Shown piece after piece: positions 1 to 6,640 of a DNA stretch of 11,512 nucleotides (within the stretch, counting starts at the first letter, position 1; each line of letters begins with the position of its first letter). Below the pieces are notes generated by a model. The model saw only the letters and a list, made by a program, of their open reading frames with translations, made no database searches and was not told the origin of the DNA. The stretch is from Oscillospiraceae bacterium. Lineage in GTDB: Bacteria > Bacillota > Clostridia > Oscillospirales > Oscillospiraceae. A program made the position numbers and the translations under genes. Location of the stretch: contig JAFZQQ010000233.1 of NCBI GenBank assembly GCA_017620315.1, forward strand, positions 1 to 11,512, written 5' to 3'.

Positions 1-651
1 CGGTTCATCTGCTCCAAGGGCCACGCAGGCCCGGCGGTGTACGCCACCCTCGCCAACCGCGGCTACTTTGACAAGAAGGAGCTGCTCACGCTCAATCAGG
101 GCGGCACCAATCTCCCCTCCCACTGCGACATGAATCGCACCCCCGGCGTCGATATGACGGCGGGCTCCCTCGGTCAGGGCTTTTCCTGCGCCGTGGGCGT
201 CGCGCTGGGCTCGAAGCTATCGAAGGACGGCGCGACCGTCTATGCCCTCGTCGGCGACGGCGAGAGCCAGGAGGGTCAGATCTGGGAGGCGGCGATGTTT
301 GCCGCTGCCAAGAAGCTGGACAATCTCATCGCGTTCACCGACTATAACAAAATGCAGATCGACGACACCGTGGAAAATATCGTCGATATCGCGCCGCTGG
401 CGGAAAAGTGGGCCGCCTTCGGCTGGCACGTCATCGACGTGGAGGACGGCAACGACGTCGAACAGGTCTCCGCGGCTGTCGCGCACGCAAAGCTTGGCCT
501 CGGCAGCGGAAAGCCGACCATGGTCATCCTCAACACCGTAAAGGGCTGCGGCGTCAAGTGGATCGAGGATTTGGGCGTCGCCAACCACAACACCAACGTC
601 AGCGAGGAGCAGGCGAAAGCCGCCATCGCCGAGATCAGAGGGGAGGCATAA
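1..651 (+). CDS. Transketolase, N-terminal (TPP-binding) subunit, 5' end cut by window
   Basis: This is the thiamine-diphosphate-binding half of a split transketolase, which moves two-carbon ketol units between sugar phosphates in the non-oxidative pentose phosphate pathway (cytoplasmic). The frame is open from base 1, so the true start lies upstream. 216 residues are visible and roughly 60 N-terminal residues are missing, judging from where SKGHAGPA normally falls. Visible signatures are SKGHAGPAVY at the left edge, GVDMTAGSLGQG (cofactor and substrate region), and the TPP/Mg motif running from GDGESQEG to DYNK (about visible residues 85-117). An in-frame GTG at 37 is internal to the conserved SKGHAGPAVY motif and is not a start. 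The next gene begins 3 bp after the stop and encodes the partner subunit, so the two are co-transcribed and very likely form one enzyme. The identification is secure; the physiological role (pentose synthesis or a related ketol transfer) is inferred from the family. Confidence 0.95.
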   Translation, partial: RFICSKGHAGPAVYATLANRGYFDKKELLTLNQGGTNLPSHCDMNRTPGVDMTAGSLGQGFSCAVGVALGSKLSKDGATVYALVGDGESQEGQIWEAAMFAAAKKLDNLIAFTDYNKMQIDDTVENIVDIAPLAEKWAAFGWHVIDVEDGNDVEQVSAAVAHAKLGLGSGKPTMVILNTVKGCGVKWIEDLGVANHNTNVSEEQAKAAIAEIRGEA

Positions 652-654
652 GAC

Positions 655-1578
655 ATGGAAATGAGAGCTGTTTACGCCGAATGCCTGGCGGAGCTGATGG
701 AGCAGGACAAGCGCGTTTGCCTGCTGGACGCCGACCTTGCCAAGGCCTGCGGCACCCGCAAGCTGTACGACCGCTTCCCCGAGCAGTGCTTTGACTGCGG
801 CATCGCCGAGCAGAACATGGCCTCCATCGGCGCGGGACTTTCCAGCTACGGCTTTAAGCCCTGGATCGAGAGCTTTACCCCCTTTGCCACCCGCCGCATC
901 TGCGACCAGATCGCAATCTCCATCGCCTATGCCAGGCAGAACGTGAAGATCGTCGGCACCGATCCCGGCATTGCCGCCGAGCTCAACGGCGGCACCCACA
1001 TGAGCCTTGAGGATATCGGCGTGCTGCGCTCCATCCCCGGTCTCGTGATCGTCGAGCCCGTGGACGAGGTGCAGCTGCGCGCGGCCATGCCCGTGCTCAA
1101 CGCCTACGAGGGGCCGGTCTATCTGCGTCTGTTCCGCAAGCAGACTCCCGTCGTCTTCGACGAGGGCTACCGCTTTGAGCTGTTCAAAGCGGATATGCTT
1201 CGCGAAGGCAAGGATCTGTCGATCTTCGTCTCGGGACTTCTGACGCGGGACTGCCTGGACGCCGTCGAGGCGCTGCAGGCGGCCGGTATCGACGCGGAGA
1301 TCATCAACGTCCACACCATTAAGCCCATCGACCGCGAGACGCTGATTGCCTCGGCGCGCAAGACCGGCGCGGTGCTGACGGTGGAAAACCACAACGTCAT
1401 CGGCGGCCTGCACTCGGCTGTGTGCGAGGCGCTGGCACAGGAGAAGATCCCCGTTTGCGCCGTCGGCGTGCAGGATCGCTTCGGCGAGGTCGGCAAAATG
1501 CCCTATCTGCGCGAGGTCATGGGACTGCGCGTGGAGGATATCATCGCTGCCGCGAAAGAGGCCGTCAAGCTGAAATAA
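655..1578 (+). CDS. Transketolase, C-terminal subunit
   Basis: Second half of the split transketolase (307 aa, normal for this subunit), carrying the pyrimidine-binding domain and the C-terminal domain. The conserved Glu that activates the TPP aminopyrimidine is seen as E52 in FDCGIAEQNM. G112-x-x-H115 in NGGTHMSLEDIGVLR matches the GGxTH...EDI region that follows in the family. The C-terminal domain (about residues 185-307) contains the VENHNVIGGLHSAV segment typical of this fold. The ATG at 655 is preceded by GGGGAGG at 640-646, about 8 nt away, and follows the N-subunit stop by 3 bp, which suggests translational coupling. It ends just before a strong hairpin. DXP synthase and the pyruvate dehydrogenase beta subunit share the fold, but the split architecture and the partner gene favour transketolase. 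Confidence 0.95.
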   Translation: MEMRAVYAECLAELMEQDKRVCLLDADLAKACGTRKLYDRFPEQCFDCGIAEQNMASIGAGLSSYGFKPWIESFTPFATRRICDQIAISIAYARQNVKIVGTDPGIAAELNGGTHMSLEDIGVLRSIPGLVIVEPVDEVQLRAAMPVLNAYEGPVYLRLFRKQTPVVFDEGYRFELFKADMLREGKDLSIFVSGLLTRDCLDAVEALQAAGIDAEIINVHTIKPIDRETLIASARKTGAVLTVENHNVIGGLHSAVCEALAQEKIPVCAVGVQDRFGEVGKMPYLREVMGLRVEDIIAAAKEAVKLK

Positions 1579-1594
1579 CAAAAAATTCTGCAAA

Positions 1595-1636
1595 AAAACC
1601 GGCAGAGAGCCTTTGATCTGGCTCTCTGCCGGTTTT
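1595..1636. terminator. Bidirectional Rho-independent terminator between convergent operons
   Basis: A perfect 17-bp stem (1595-1611 pairing with 1620-1636) encloses an 8-nt loop. The arms begin and end in A4/T4. On the minus strand the stem is followed by seven consecutive T, a strong terminator for the leftward lipoprotein operon, which stops at 1648. On the plus strand the tail is TTTTCCTT, adequate for the transketolase operon, which stops at 1578. One structure therefore insulates both convergent units. Confidence 0.93.
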
Positions 1637-1647
1637 CCTTGCTTGGA

Positions 1648-2463
1648 TCAATGGGAGTTGAAGTACATCATGGCGGTGCTGTCGGTAAGCACGGCGTCGC
1701 ATTCGCCGGCGTAGAGCGCGGCGAAGCACTCGGTGGTGCCGCCCGGCAGGCGCGTGATCTGCCCAAGCTTTTCCATCAGCTTCGGCTGGGTTTCAAGTGC
1801 GGCGGTTGCCTCGGGGGTGGTGGGCATGGCGAGATTGCGCCGCTTCAGCGAGGCCGAGCCGGTGATGCGCGAGCCGTCGCGCGAGATGATGACGATGTCG
1901 TTTTCAATATAGGGGCCGTACTGGGTGTACTTGCGCGCGTCGATCTCTTTCTGATCCAGCGCGATGCCGCCCCAGGCGACGTCGATGTTGCCGGAATAGA
2001 GCTCGATGTAGACGTTCTCCTTCTCAATCGGCAGCACCTTCAGCGTCCAGCCGAGGCGGCTGCAGACCACGCTCGCGAGCTCCACGTCAAAGCCCCAGTA
2101 GTTGCCCTCCTGCATGTAGGCCATCGGGAAGGAATTGATGTCTACGCCGACGAGCAGGGTGTGCGCCTCCGGCTCCTCCAGCTTGCTCAGCGCCTCGGCG
2201 TCCTTGCCAAATTCGATGGCGTCGCGACCGAGCCACTTGCGGCTGAGCTCCTCAACACGCCCCTCGGCGTTGAGGGTCTCGATGGCGGCGACGACGTAGT
2301 CGCGCAGCGGATCGTCGTTGCGGAAGGCGAGGGAGTATTCCTGCTCGACCAGCGTAACGGCCGCGTTGACGCGGAAATTGGTCTGGTTGCCGCAGGCTGT
2401 CAGCAGCAGCGCCAAAAGCAGCAGCGCCGCCGGCAGCAGGGCAAGTTTCTTTTTGGTTTTCAT
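1648..2463 (-). CDS. Circularly permuted SBP_bac_3-type solute-binding lipoprotein
   Basis: A 271-aa extracytoplasmic binding protein related to polar amino-acid ABC transporter binding proteins (SBP_bac_3 family). Residues 1-23 are a lipoprotein signal (KTKKK, a long Leu/Ala helix, then LTAC with the lipidated Cys24). The domain order is odd. Residues 30-80 match what is normally the C-terminal end of the family (EYSLAFRNDDPLRDYV to LSRKWLG, compare YGIAFRKGD...EKWFG). After a linker (81-101), residues 102-190 match the normal N-terminal lobe (LLVGVDINSFP, GFDVELA, LYSGNIDVAWGGIAL, YGPYIEND), and 190-271 match the second lobe through CDAVLTDSTAMMYF, where the protein stops. Joining the C-terminus to residue 29 restores a continuous family sequence. 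ATG 2461-2463 has AAAGGA upstream. It lies 42 bp after the M18 gene in one operon. No permease or ATPase is adjacent, so the ligand (amino acid or small peptide) is unknown, and the partner transporter must be encoded elsewhere if there is one. Confidence 0.85.
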   Translation of the reverse strand: MKTKKKLALLPAALLLLALLLTACGNQTNFRVNAAVTLVEQEYSLAFRNDDPLRDYVVAAIETLNAEGRVEELSRKWLGRDAIEFGKDAEALSKLEEPEAHTLLVGVDINSFPMAYMQEGNYWGFDVELASVVCSRLGWTLKVLPIEKENVYIELYSGNIDVAWGGIALDQKEIDARKYTQYGPYIENDIVIISRDGSRITGSASLKRRNLAMPTTPEATAALETQPKLMEKLGQITRLPGGTTECFAALYAGECDAVLTDSTAMMYFNSH

Positions 2464-2505
2464 AGCGTTCCTTTCGTGTCGTGCGGTGGAAAGAGCGGCG
2501 TTTCC

Positions 2506-3804
2506 TTAAAGCGTAAAGCCCTGCTTCGCGGGGCGGTAGGCGCAGGCGTAGAACGCGCGCGCGGCGGCGACGAGATGCGAGGTGTCCTTTGCGCCGGCGG
2601 TTTCATAGCAGGAGTGCATCGCCAGCTGCGCCAGGCCGATATCCAGCGTCGGTACGGCGACCTGAGAGAGGCTGATGTGGCCGAGCGTACCGCCGCCGCG
2701 CAGATCCGGGCGGTTGGAATAGCTCTGCACCGGCACCTCGGCGCGGCGGCAGATCTCCTGAAACACCGCTGCGGAGTAGCCGTCGGTGGTATAGTTCATG
2801 GCGGCGTTATATTTGATGACGACGCCGGCGTTGAGCGCGGGACGCTCGTTGCGATCGGCAAACTCGGGGCGGTTGGGGTGGACGGCGTGGGCGTTGTCCG
2901 CCGAGACCATAAAGCTGCGGCTGACGGCGGCGCGGTACTGCGCGTTCGTCTTGCCCAAGGCCTCCCAGGCGCGGCAGAGCACGTCGTCCAGGAAGGTCGA
3001 GGCCGCGCCCTGACGGGTGCCGCTGCCGACCTCCTCGTTGTCAAAGACGCACAGCACCGTCGCGCAGGCGGGCTGTTCGACCTGCAAAAAGCCCTGCATG
3101 CAGCCGAACACGCACTGCAGGTCGTCCAGCCGCGGGGCGGATACGAATTCGTTTTCCGCGCCCCAGACGCAGCCGGGGGTGCGCGGGTAGAGATTCAGTT
3201 CGCGGCTGACGATGTCCTCCTCCGCCACGCCGAGCGTCTCGGCCAGCAGCGCGTTGAGACCTTTTTCCATTCCGGCGCCGCCCATCAGCGGCAGCATGTC
3301 CACGTTGACGTTGTAGCTCTTCTCCTCGTTGGCCGAACGATCCATGTGAATGGCGAGGTTCGGGATCAGCAGCAGATCGCGGTCAATGTTCACGAGGCGC
3401 AGCTCCACGCCGTCCTTCGTGCGCACGGCAACGCGCCCTGCCACGGACAACGGGCGATCCAGCCAGGTGCTGCACAGCATCCCGCCGTATTTTTCCACCG
3501 AAAGGCGCGTGTAAAGACCGAGGTTTTTCTCCTCGCCGCCGCACTTGACGCGGAAAGCGGGCGCGTCGTCGTGCGCGGCCATGATGAGGAAATTCTCCGG
3601 CTTTTCCGGCAGGTTCAGCGCGATCACAGCCGAGCCGCTGCGGGTCACGTAGTATTTTCCGGGCGCGCGCAGGCTCCAGTCATCCTGCTCCTCCAGACGC
3701 GTATAGCCGGCCTTTTCCAGGGTCTTGGCGACGGTGTCCGCAGCGTGCCAGGCGGTGGGGCTCTGTTCAATAAACTGTAAAAGCTCGCGGTTATAATCCT
3801 GCAT
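2506..3804 (-). CDS. M18 family metallo-aminopeptidase
   Basis: A cytoplasmic dinuclear-zinc aminopeptidase of the M18 (aspartyl aminopeptidase/ApeB-like) family that releases N-terminal residues, often acidic or hydrophobic, from peptides. The 432-aa length is typical. The five expected metal ligands are visible: H78 in AAHDDAPAF, D227 in RLDDLQ, E258 in DNEEVGS (E257 is the general base), D303 in SADNAHAVHPN and H397 in LAMHSCYE. The family segment LSVEKYGGMLCSTWLDRPLSVAGRV (split here as LSVEKYGGML / CSTWLDRPLS / VAGRV) at 101-125 is also present. The start at 3804 is supported by AGGAGA about 7 nt upstream. It is the first gene of a leftward operon with the permuted binding lipoprotein and is divergent from an M3 oligopeptidase, consistent with peptide breakdown after uptake. 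The exact substrate preference cannot be read from sequence. Confidence 0.95.
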   Translation of the reverse strand: MQDYNRELLQFIEQSPTAWHAADTVAKTLEKAGYTRLEEQDDWSLRAPGKYYVTRSGSAVIALNLPEKPENFLIMAAHDDAPAFRVKCGGEEKNLGLYTRLSVEKYGGMLCSTWLDRPLSVAGRVAVRTKDGVELRLVNIDRDLLLIPNLAIHMDRSANEEKSYNVNVDMLPLMGGAGMEKGLNALLAETLGVAEEDIVSRELNLYPRTPGCVWGAENEFVSAPRLDDLQCVFGCMQGFLQVEQPACATVLCVFDNEEVGSGTRQGAASTFLDDVLCRAWEALGKTNAQYRAAVSRSFMVSADNAHAVHPNRPEFADRNERPALNAGVVIKYNAAMNYTTDGYSAAVFQEICRRAEVPVQSYSNRPDLRGGGTLGHISLSQVAVPTLDIGLAQLAMHSCYETAGAKDTSHLVAAARAFYACAYRPAKQGFTL

Positions 3805-3842
3805 AGCATCGTCTCCTGTTCTTTTTTTGTTCGCTGTTTTTC

Positions 3843-3851
3843 AATATATCA
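3843..3851 (-). promoter_or_regulatory. Candidate extended -10 promoter for the M18/lipoprotein operon
   Basis: On the minus strand this reads TGATATATT, an extended -10 (TGn plus TATATT, one mismatch to TATAAT). It lies about 40 bp upstream of the M18 start, in the AT-rich divergent region. No good -35 is seen at 16-18 bp spacing, which is tolerable for an extended -10 promoter. Transcription would start near 3836, giving a short leader that includes the AGGAGA ribosome binding site. Confidence 0.5.
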
Positions 3852-3876
3852 CATTTTTTTCGCTTTGCCTATAGGA

Positions 3877-3905
3877 TTGAAAAAATTTAGAAAGTCCTGT
3901 ATAGT
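3877..3905 (+). promoter_or_regulatory. Sigma-70-type promoter for the M3 oligoendopeptidase
   Basis: TTGAAA (3877-3882) and TATAGT (3900-3905) are separated by exactly 17 bp, each one mismatch from consensus. This is 58 bp upstream of the M3 start codon. The expected start of transcription is near 3912. The leader contains a short stem (CCCGG 3923-3927 with CCGGG 3933-3937) just ahead of the AAAGGA ribosome binding site at 3949-3954. The promoter is oriented away from the leftward M18 operon. Confidence 0.7.
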
Positions 3906-3963
3906 AGAGACAGAATATCGCGCCCGGCTTGTCCGGGTCAAAAATGAGAAAGGATGATCGCCC

Positions 3964-5646
3964 ATGAAAGTACCCGAGCTGCCCTATCGCCGCGTAACGA
4001 TCGAAGAGGTCACCGCCGTGATGGAGGACGTGATCCCCCGCATTCAGAACGCCGGGAGCGTCGAGGAGATTTTAAAAGCGCGCGAGGATTATCTCAAACT
4101 GTATCTGGAGTATGCCACCAACGCAAGCCTTGCCAGCATGCGCTACACCATCAACACCGTGGACGAGTTCTATGTGGCGGAGAACGACTACTACGATGAG
4201 ATCGGCCCCAAGGTCGGCAACTATATGGTCAAATACGCCGCCGCGCTGCTGGATTCGCCCTTCCGCGCCGAATTGGAGCAGGCCTTGAGCCCGGTGCTCT
4301 TCCGGTCGATGGAGGTCAGCCGCAAGTCCATGTCCGAGGCCATCGTTGAAGACATGGTGGAGGAGAACAAGCTCACGCGCCGCTATAGCGACCTCATGAG
4401 CGGTATGGAGTTTTGCTTCCGCGGCGAGACCATGCCCCGCTCCACGCTGATGAAGTACGCCAAGGACGCCGACCGCGCCACGCGCCGTGAGTGCTACGAG
4501 GTGCTCGGGCGCGGCCTCGAGGCGCACAAGGCGGAGCTGGACGAGATCTTTGACGAGCTTGTCAAGGTACGCGACCGCATGGCCAAAAAGATGGGCTATC
4601 AAAACTTTGTCGAGCTCGGCTACTACCGCATGGGACGGCTCTGCTACGACCAGGAGAAGGTCAAGACCTTCCGTGAAAACGTCCTGCGTGACGTTGTGCC
4701 CGTCGTTGCCCGCCTGCGCACCGAGAACGCCAAAAAGCTCGGCATCGAGGACTACCACTTCTACGATGATGGCGTCATCATCCCCGGCGGCGACCCGGAG
4801 CCCCGCGGCAAGGAGGAGATCTTTGCCGCCGCCAAGGCGATGTACCACGCCATGGGCAAGGAGACCGGCGATTTCATCGACCTTATGATGGACAACGAGG
4901 CCTTTGACGTCGAGTCGCGCAAGAACAAGTGGGGCGGCGGATACTGCACGGAGTTTGCCAAGTTCAAGCAGCCCTTCATCCTCGCCAACTTCAACGGCAC
5001 CGCCGGCGACGTGGACGTTATGACCCACGAGGCGGGACACGCGCTCAACGCCTATCTGATTGCCGACAACCGCTTTGCGCTCGAGCTCGGCTGCGGCGGC
5101 ATGGAAACCGCGGAGACGCACTCAATGAGCATGGAGTTTTTCGCATGGCCCTATATGGAGAGCTTCTTCGGCGCGGACGCGGAACGCTACAAGTTCATGC
5201 ACGCGCTGGAAAGCTTCTCCTTCATCCCCTACGGCACGATGGTCGACGCCTTCCAGCACATCGTCTACGAGCACCCGGAGCTCACGCCCGACGAGCGCGA
5301 CGCCGCGTGGCTGAAGCTGGAAGAGGCCTTCCGCCCGCACATCTCCTTTGAGGGCATGCCCTATCTCGACAAGGGCACGCGCTGGCAGTATCAGATGCAC
5401 ATCTATGAAAGCCCCTTCTACTACATCGACTACTGCCTCGCGCAGACAGCGGCTTTCCAGTTTTTGATGGCAAGCCTCAAGGACTACGACGAGGCTTTCG
5501 TGCGCTACCTGCATCTGTCGAAGCAGGGCGGCGAGAAGGTTTGGACGGATCTGCTCGAGGAGGCGGGCTTCCCCTCGCCCTTCACCCCGGGCGCGCTGAA
5601 AGAGCTCGCCGCGCAGGTCGAGGCGCTGCTGGAGAAGCTGCGCTGA
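3964..5646 (+). CDS. M3 family oligoendopeptidase
   Basis: A cytoplasmic zinc metallopeptidase of the M3 (thimet/PepF-like) family that cleaves short oligopeptides internally. The zinc site is intact: HEAGH at residues 355-359 (H355, E356 catalytic, H359) and E384 in AETHSMSMEFF, 25 residues downstream, the M3 spacing for the third ligand. Length is 560 aa, in the range of the M3 branch that resembles PepF but is shorter than PepF itself. The N-terminal half is largely helical, as in the family. ATG 3964 follows AAAGGATGATC (spacing about 9 nt). The GC-rich base and codon use matches its left neighbours. It is transcribed alone from its own promoter, divergent from the M18 aminopeptidase, and would supply peptides that the aminopeptidase can trim. 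No secretion signal is seen, so it most likely acts inside the cell. Confidence 0.95.
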   Translation: MKVPELPYRRVTIEEVTAVMEDVIPRIQNAGSVEEILKAREDYLKLYLEYATNASLASMRYTINTVDEFYVAENDYYDEIGPKVGNYMVKYAAALLDSPFRAELEQALSPVLFRSMEVSRKSMSEAIVEDMVEENKLTRRYSDLMSGMEFCFRGETMPRSTLMKYAKDADRATRRECYEVLGRGLEAHKAELDEIFDELVKVRDRMAKKMGYQNFVELGYYRMGRLCYDQEKVKTFRENVLRDVVPVVARLRTENAKKLGIEDYHFYDDGVIIPGGDPEPRGKEEIFAAAKAMYHAMGKETGDFIDLMMDNEAFDVESRKNKWGGGYCTEFAKFKQPFILANFNGTAGDVDVMTHEAGHALNAYLIADNRFALELGCGGMETAETHSMSMEFFAWPYMESFFGADAERYKFMHALESFSFIPYGTMVDAFQHIVYEHPELTPDERDAAWLKLEEAFRPHISFEGMPYLDKGTRWQYQMHIYESPFYYIDYCLAQTAAFQFLMASLKDYDEAFVRYLHLSKQGGEKVWTDLLEEAGFPSPFTPGALKELAAQVEALLEKLR

Positions 5647-5665
5647 TACGTACGATAAACGCAAA

Positions 5666-5695
5666 CAAGGATCGGCGCATTGGCGTCGATCCTTG
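5666..5695. other. Strong hairpin in the non-coding gap between the M3 and response regulator genes
   Basis: CAAGGATCGGCGC (5666-5678) pairs with GCGTCGATCCTTG (5683-5695), giving 13 bp with one G-T pair and a 4-nt loop, 19 bp after the M3 stop. There is no T-run on the plus side, so it is not a canonical terminator for M3, although it may stabilise the 3' end or weakly terminate. On the minus strand it is followed by TTGCGTTTATC. A second, smaller stem (CCCGA 5730-5734 with TCGGG 5742-5746) lies downstream. The rest of the gap (5647-5812) shows no gene and no convincing promoter for the next gene. Confidence 0.5.
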
Positions 5696-5812
5696 GACGC
5701 ATAGGGGCAGCCCCCGCCAAAGCGAAGAACCCGACTACGCCTCGGGAACAAATCGTCCTGCAGCAAAAACGGCAAAAGCAAAAAGGAATATCTTTGCGAT
5801 GGGAGAATCCAC

Positions 5813-6505
5813 ATGAAAAAATACAGCATACTGATTGTCGAGGACGACCTTAATATCGGGGACATGCTGCAGGAGGCTCTTGAGATGGAGTCTTATTCTG
5901 TGAGACGGGCTTACTCTGGCACGGAAGCCCTGATGATAGTTGAAAACCATAAGCCGGATATGATTCTTCTTGATCTTATGATACCTGGCATATCCGGTGA
6001 AGAGCTTATCGGCAGGGTCAACGGTGTCATGACCATTGTAATCAGCGCCAAATCCGATCTTACCTCCAAAATCAATCTCCTGAAAAAGGGCGCCAGTGAT
6101 TACGTAACGAAGCCTTTTGCCATATCAGAGCTCCTTGCGAGGATAGAAGCGCATCTGAGGCTTGCGGATGCGTCCGGAAACAACGCAGTGCTTTCAGAAG
6201 GAAAAAGCCAGGTCTGTGTAGGGAATATTACTTTGGATAACAGCCTCTTTATGGTGACAAACGGAAAAGAGCGGGTAAATCTTACACGAACAGAGGCTGC
6301 GATATTGGGGCTGCTTATGCATAACGCAAACAGACCGATCGGGCGAAGCACCATTCTCGACAGGATCAGCGACGATACCCCGGATTGTACGGAACGCTCG
6401 CTCAAGCAGCATGTCAGCAACGTCAGAAAAAAACTGCGCCGGCTGGACAACATAGATCATATAGAAGCGATATACGGAATCGGATTTCAGTATAACGAAT
6501 TTTGA
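5813..6505 (+). CDS. OmpR/PhoB-family response regulator
   Basis: A 230-aa two-component response regulator that binds DNA after phosphorylation. The receiver domain (about 1-120) has the acidic pair E10/D11 in LIVEDD, the phosphoacceptor D54 in ILLDLMIPG, the switch residue S78 in VISAKSD and K100 in YVTKPF. The C-terminal winged helix (about 132-230) shows the typical LTRTEAAILGLL, ERSLKQHVSNVRKKL and IYGIGF segments. ATG 5813 has GGGAG at 5801-5805, 7 nt away. Its natural partner is very likely the histidine kinase at 10436-11311, at the far end of the same module, and its target very likely the ABC operon just downstream. Regulators with this layout control BcrAB-, LanFEG- or CprABC-type antimicrobial peptide transporters. 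The codon use is clearly unlike that of the M3 gene to its left. Confidence 0.93.
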   Translation: MKKYSILIVEDDLNIGDMLQEALEMESYSVRRAYSGTEALMIVENHKPDMILLDLMIPGISGEELIGRVNGVMTIVISAKSDLTSKINLLKKGASDYVTKPFAISELLARIEAHLRLADASGNNAVLSEGKSQVCVGNITLDNSLFMVTNGKERVNLTRTEAAILGLLMHNANRPIGRSTILDRISDDTPDCTERSLKQHVSNVRKKLRRLDNIDHIEAIYGIGFQYNEF

Positions 6506-6541
6506 CGATATCTTGACGTTTTACATACCACTTTCTTGACG
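6502..6541 (+). promoter_or_regulatory. TTGACG direct repeats, candidate response-regulator binding site
   Basis: TTGACG occurs three times on the plus strand: 6502-6507 (overlapping the regulator's TGA stop), 6513-6518 and 6536-6541. The first two are exactly 11 bp apart, about one helical turn, as in tandem sites for OmpR-family dimers. The third is 23 bp further on and falls in the hairpin loop described separately. It could also act as a -35 element, but only a weak TATTTC -10 follows at 16 bp. The assignment as an operator is inference from position and spacing. Confidence 0.35.
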
Positions 6542-6562
6542 AGAAGGTGGTATTGTTTATTT
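6525..6562 (+). terminator. Terminator or attenuator between the regulator and the ABC operon
   Basis: A 12-bp stem (6525-6536 with 6542-6553, one G-T pair) with a 5-nt loop is followed by TTGTTTATTT. It begins 19 bp after the response regulator stop. It fits an intrinsic terminator for the regulator transcript, partly leaky because the T-tract is interrupted. If the transporter operon lacks its own promoter, it would serve as an attenuator that lowers transporter expression relative to the regulator. The remaining leader (6563-6640) shows only a short GCAAGCTTGC palindrome at 6574-6583. Confidence 0.65.
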
Positions 6563-6640
6563 CGACAACCCCGGCAAGCTTGCGCGGAGCTGTTTCCCGG
6601 ATTTGCAGCTTGCAGGATATGACAAGGAGAAAAGCAAGAG

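Noticed and set aside
217..1593. A 458-codon open frame on the minus strand
   Set aside because: It is antisense to the transketolase subunits, which are certain. The translation is low in recognisable motifs and is a codon-phase shadow.
1639..3780. A 713-codon open frame on the plus strand
   Set aside because: It is antisense to the lipoprotein and M18 genes, both of which have complete family motifs, signal and ribosome binding sites. Long antisense frames are expected in GC-rich coding DNA, and this translation shows no recognisable domain.
4072..5865. Two long minus-strand open frames opposite the M3 gene and the following gap
   Set aside because: They are antisense to an intact HEAGH metallopeptidase, lack family motifs, and the second runs across the hairpin and the regulator start.
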